Assembly (NCBI GenBank): GCA_030043395.1
Contig: JASHXW010000245.1
Span: forward strand, 1 to 6,958
Direction of reading: 5' to 3'
Length of the DNA: 6,958 nt
DNA from: Streptosporangiaceae bacterium
GTDB taxonomy: Bacteria > Actinomycetota > Actinomycetes > Streptosporangiales > Streptosporangiaceae
Below the pieces are notes generated by a model. That model saw nothing but the letters and a program-made list of their open reading frames with translations. It did not search any database and was not told where the DNA came from. How positions within the stretch are numbered: the stretch's first letter is position 1; each line of letters begins with the position of its first letter. The position numbers and the translations under genes are program-made. Positions 4,672 to 6,958 of this stretch are shown here, one piece after another.

Positions 4672-5528
4672 CAAGTAACCTGATCGGCCAGGCCATCGCG
4701 GACCTCTACACGGCGGACCCTGAGGACTTCGTCAGCCGCCGCAAGGAGCTCGCGGCGCAAGCGCGCGCGTCCGGCGACCCGGCCGCCGCGAAGGCGATCA
4801 CCGGACTCGGCAAGCCGACGCGATCAGCCTGGGTCGTCAACAAGCTCGTGCACGCCGATCCCGGTGTCGCCGCGCAAGTGTCCGACCTCGGGGCACGGCT
4901 TCGGGCAGGCGAGGCCAGCCTTGACGGGGCCAGGCTCCGGGAACTGTCGGCCGAACGCCGGCAGCTGGTCGATGGCCTGGTCCGGCGGGCGCTCGCCACA
5001 TCGGACCTCAATACGGCTCCCGCCGCGCTTCGCGAGGACATCGCGGCGACGTTCAACGCGGCGCTGGCCGACCCCGACATAGCCGCGCAAGTCGCTGGCG
5101 GCGCCCTGCTACGCCCCGCACGATGGGCCGGGTTCAGCCCCGACATAGGTACCGCGATCGGCGCTGGTCCCGCCTGGCCCGAGCCTGACCAGGCAGGGCC
5201 CGCCCGGCCTGGCAGCGGCACGGCGGCTGAGGCCGGCGGGGAGCGGCAGCAGCTTGAGCGGGAGCGGCGCGAGCGGGAACGAGAACTGCGCGAGCGGGAG
5301 CGCCGCCAGGCGATCGCCGCGGCGCAGCGGACGCTCGCGGCCGCCCAGAAGTCGGCGGACGCGGCGGCGTCTCGCCTGGACCGGGCGGGGCGTACCGTCC
5401 AGGTACTCACCGAGCAGCTCGACGAGGCGACGGAGCACCTGAGCCAGGCCCAGGCGCAGGCCAGCGACGCCGACCAGGCGCTGGCGGACGCCAAGGCCGC
5501 GCTCGGCGACCTGGAGAACGCCCGCTAA
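4644..5528 (+). CDS. Conserved actinobacterial-type coiled-coil protein of unknown function
   Basis: 294 residues, no signal peptide or membrane segment, so probably cytoplasmic. The N-terminal half (about 20-155) is helical and resembles an uncharacterised family I associate with actinobacteria, with a pattern like LY-x-PEDFVSRRKELAAQA, then GKPTRSAWVVNKL, then LDGARLRELSAERRQLVDGLV. A Pro/Gly/Ala-rich linker spans about 165-195. Residues 200-291 are a strongly predicted coiled coil that begins with an Arg/Glu-alternating run (200-222) and continues in an Ala/Gln-rich heptad-like pattern. Start choice is uncertain: ATG 4644 has no good ribosome binding site, and GTG 4665 has GGAG only 2 nt away; either way it overlaps the methyltransferase gene, suggesting coupling. 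No enzymatic motif is seen. A scaffold or nucleic-acid-associated role is possible but unproven. Confidence 0.82.
   Translation: MPAHDGAVVASNLIGQAIADLYTADPEDFVSRRKELAAQARASGDPAAAKAITGLGKPTRSAWVVNKLVHADPGVAAQVSDLGARLRAGEASLDGARLRELSAERRQLVDGLVRRALATSDLNTAPAALREDIAATFNAALADPDIAAQVAGGALLRPARWAGFSPDIGTAIGAGPAWPEPDQAGPARPGSGTAAEAGGERQQLERERRERERELRERERRQAIAAAQRTLAAAQKSADAAASRLDRAGRTVQVLTEQLDEATEHLSQAQAQASDADQALADAKAALGDLENAR
5256..5306 (+). repeat. Short degenerate coding repeat encoding an Arg/Glu-rich helix
   Basis: GAGCGGGAGCGGCGC (5256-5270) recurs as GAGCGGGAGCGCCGC (5292-5306) with 14 of 15 identical bases, and a diverged GAGCGGGAACGAGAA lies between them. All copies stay in frame and encode E-R-E-R units (about residues 205-221) of the coiled-coil protein. 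It looks like slippage or selection within a charged single-alpha-helix-like segment, not a mobile repeat. Confidence 0.6.
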
Positions 5529-5533
5529 CGGGG

Positions 5534-5553
5534 CGCCAGCGAGCACGCTGGCG
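5534..5553. terminator. Bidirectional hairpin terminator between convergent genes
   Basis: Perfect 8-bp arms CGCCAGCG and CGCTGGCG around the loop AGCA, placed within the 26-bp gap between the stop of the coiled-coil gene (5528) and the stop of the oxidoreductase gene (5555-5557, minus strand). There is no T-run on either side, so it is not a classic E. coli-type terminator, but U-less hairpins are common after actinobacterial genes. A single element serving both directions is the simplest reading. Confidence 0.7.
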
Positions 5554-5554
5554 G

Positions 5555-6916
5555 TCAGGAGTCGAAGCCGAGGCCAATGCGGTCCAGGGTACGCAGCCAG
5601 AGATTGCGGCGGCCGTCATTGTCATCGGCCCTGGCGAGCGACCAGCGGGTGAGGCCGATGCCTGCGGCCCGTACCGGCTCTGGCGGGAACGGCAGCGGCT
5701 TGGTCTTCACCATGCGGAGCTCGGTGCGCTCGGTCGGCTCGCCAGACAGCAGGTCGAGCACCACGTTCGCCCCGAATCTCGAAGCGCCCACGCCAAGCCC
5801 CGTGTAGCCGGCCACGTACGCGAGCCGGCCTGCCTTGGCCGTTCCGAAGAAGGCGCAGAATCGAGCGCACGTGTCGATCACGCCACCCCAGGCATGGCTG
5901 AATTCGAGGCCGTCGAGCTGCGGGAACGTGGCGTAGAAGTGGTCGGCCAGGGTTGCGAAGGTGGCCGGCCGCTGGTCGCGGCTGGCGGAGATGCTGCCTC
6001 CGTAGTAGTAGACGGCGTCGTACCCGCCCCACACGATGCGGTTGTCCGCCGTCAGCCGGTAGTAGTGGAACTGGTTGGCCGAGTCTCCGACACCTTGCCT
6101 GTTTGCCCACCCGATGCTGGCGAGCTGAGCCGGTGACAGCGGCCTGGTGGCCAGGACGTAGTCGTACACAGGCACTATGTAGGAGCGGAGCCGGCGCAGC
6201 AGGGGCGCGAACGGCCCGGCGGCCAGGACCACCTGGTTTGCCCTGACGGTGCCGCCTGGCGTCACCAGCTCCAGGCTCCGGCCCGGGCCGTCCACTATCG
6301 AGCGCACCGGCGTGTGCTCATAGATCCGCACTCCTGCGGCCAGGCAGGCACGGCGCAAGCCCCAGGCAAGCCTGGCAGGGTCGAGTGTCGCGCAGCCGTC
6401 TGTGTCCCACAGCCCGCCCAGGTACGCCGGCGAGTTCAGCTGCTCCCGCACCGCGCCCGCGTCCAGCAGCTCCACGCTGGCGCCCAGCTGGGCCGCCGCT
6501 TCCGCGGCCTGCGCTAGCCCGGTCAGCTGCCAAGGCTGGGTGGCGACTGCCAGCTCCCCGGTCCTGGCGAAGTCGCAGTCAATCTGGTACCGCGAGATAG
6601 CCTGCTCGATCTCGTTGAGGTTCTCCCTGCCCAGGCGGTCCAGGGTAGGCATTTCGGCACCGAATCGCTCCAGGCCGTTGCCCAGCCCGTGCGTCAGGCT
6701 TGCCGAGCAGAAGCCGCCATTGCGGCCGGTGCCTGCCCAGGCGATCCGCCGGCCCTCGACGAGCGCGACGCTGGTACGCGGATCGCGTTCCTTGGCCAGC
6801 AGGGCTGCCCATAGCCCGCTGAACCCGCCTCCGATCACAGCCAGGTCGGCCTGGTCCTGGCCCGCCAGCGGCGATGCAGGCTCAGGTGCGCCCGGGTTAT
6901 CCAGCCAGTAGGGCAT
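5555..6916 (-). CDS. FAD-dependent amine-oxidase-type oxidoreductase (DAO superfamily), start uncertain
   Basis: At least 453 residues. Flavoprotein that by family would oxidise an amine or amino acid, reducing O2 or another acceptor; relatives include PuuB (gamma-glutamylputrescine oxidase) and glycine/sarcosine oxidases. Seen from Met at 6916: the Rossmann motif DLAVIGGGFSGL (GxGxxG at 29-34) with Glu54 closing the second strand (VALVEG), the FAD-contact motif GTGRNGGFC (62-70) typical of the PuuB-like branch, and a C-terminal AGYTGLGVGASRFG segment (GYTGLG at 370-375) at the isoalloxazine end. The internal WGGVIDTCARFCAFFG segment is typical of this branch. The ATG at 6916 has no Shine-Dalgarno site within usual distance, and the frame stays open to the window edge (residues ending in ALEQSSA precede it). 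Related proteins, as I recall them, carry such an extension, so the gene may begin upstream and be 5' partial. It is convergent with the coiled-coil gene. A role in polyamine or amino-acid catabolism, feeding the semialdehyde dehydrogenase, is inference. Confidence 0.88.
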   Translation of the reverse strand: MPYWLDNPGAPEPASPLAGQDQADLAVIGGGFSGLWAALLAKERDPRTSVALVEGRRIAWAGTGRNGGFCSASLTHGLGNGLERFGAEMPTLDRLGRENLNEIEQAISRYQIDCDFARTGELAVATQPWQLTGLAQAAEAAAQLGASVELLDAGAVREQLNSPAYLGGLWDTDGCATLDPARLAWGLRRACLAAGVRIYEHTPVRSIVDGPGRSLELVTPGGTVRANQVVLAAGPFAPLLRRLRSYIVPVYDYVLATRPLSPAQLASIGWANRQGVGDSANQFHYYRLTADNRIVWGGYDAVYYYGGSISASRDQRPATFATLADHFYATFPQLDGLEFSHAWGGVIDTCARFCAFFGTAKAGRLAYVAGYTGLGVGASRFGANVVLDLLSGEPTERTELRMVKTKPLPFPPEPVRAAGIGLTRWSLARADDNDGRRNLWLRTLDRIGLGFDS

Positions 6917-6917
6917 G

Positions 6918-6937
6918 GCGCTGGACTGCTCCAGCGC
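6918..6937. repeat. Perfect inverted repeat at the 5' end of the oxidoreductase gene
   Basis: Arms GCGCTGGA and TCCAGCGC (8 bp, no mismatch) around CTGC, starting 1 bp upstream of the candidate ATG. If translation starts at 6916, the hairpin sits directly before the start codon and could mask initiation or serve as an operator. If the gene starts further upstream, it is simply coding sequence (for A-L-E-Q-S-S-A). High GC makes such hairpins fairly common. Confidence 0.4.
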
Positions 6938-6958
6938 GGAGTGGCGCGCGCCGGCAGG

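Noticed and set aside
5256..5306. Possible CRISPR-like or mobile short repeat
   Set aside because: Units are contiguous, in frame and of codon-multiple length with no spacers; they are explained by the charged coiled-coil helix.
4706..5494. Minus-strand frame of 262 codons opposite the coiled-coil gene
   Set aside because: Ser/Arg/Ala low-complexity translation that mirrors the Ala/Arg/Glu-rich coiled coil; the plus frame has the family-like N-terminal pattern and operon position.
1..6958. A defence system, CRISPR array, riboswitch or biosynthetic cluster
   Set aside because: No nuclease, helicase, toxin-antitoxin pair, repeat-spacer array, known riboswitch core or modular synthase motif is seen on either strand. 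A lone methyltransferase without restriction partners is not evidence of a defence system.

Overview
The window is GC-rich, gene-dense DNA with strong third-position G/C bias and long open shadow frames on the antisense strands. This composition, a PucR-family regulator and a coiled-coil protein of a type I associate with actinobacteria point to a high-GC actinomycete chromosome; I cannot name the genus. I see no rRNA, tRNA, CRISPR array, transposase or attachment site. Six genes fill almost the whole window.

Left block (1-2823). A CoA-acylating (methyl)malonate-semialdehyde dehydrogenase gene runs leftward and is cut by the left edge (1043 down to 1). A PucR-family regulator runs rightward from 1213. 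The 169-bp divergent gap between them holds two related 13-bp inverted repeats exactly 31 bp apart, a good candidate operator for the PucR protein.

Middle block (2804-5528). A small secreted protein of unknown function (3661 down to 2804) overlaps the 3' end of pucR by 20 bp, tail to tail. Across a 131-bp relatively AT-rich divergent gap, a SAM-dependent methyltransferase (3793-4671) starts, followed in overlap by an unknown coiled-coil protein (4644-5528). Both genes leaving this gap have a TAnnnT -10 hexamer only 6-9 nt upstream of the ATG, which suggests leaderless or nearly leaderless transcripts. The gap also has an imperfect palindrome where the -35 region of the secreted-protein promoter should lie.

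Right block (5555-6958). A FAD-dependent amine-oxidase-type oxidoreductase of the DAO superfamily (related to PuuB/glycine oxidases) runs leftward. It faces the coiled-coil gene across a 26-bp gap that is nearly filled by a perfect 8-bp stem, 4-nt loop hairpin. Its true start may lie upstream of 6916, possibly beyond the window.

Functional reading (inference): the FAD oxidase could oxidise an amine or amino acid to an aldehyde or oxo product, the MMSDH-type enzyme could convert a semialdehyde (malonate or methylmalonate semialdehyde) to acetyl-CoA or propionyl-CoA, and the PucR protein could sense the nitrogen source. This would fit a polyamine, beta-alanine or similar nitrogen-scavenging module, with three apparently unrelated genes lying between its parts. 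The gene families are known ones; the most original observations are the regulatory-DNA architectures and two unexplained proteins.
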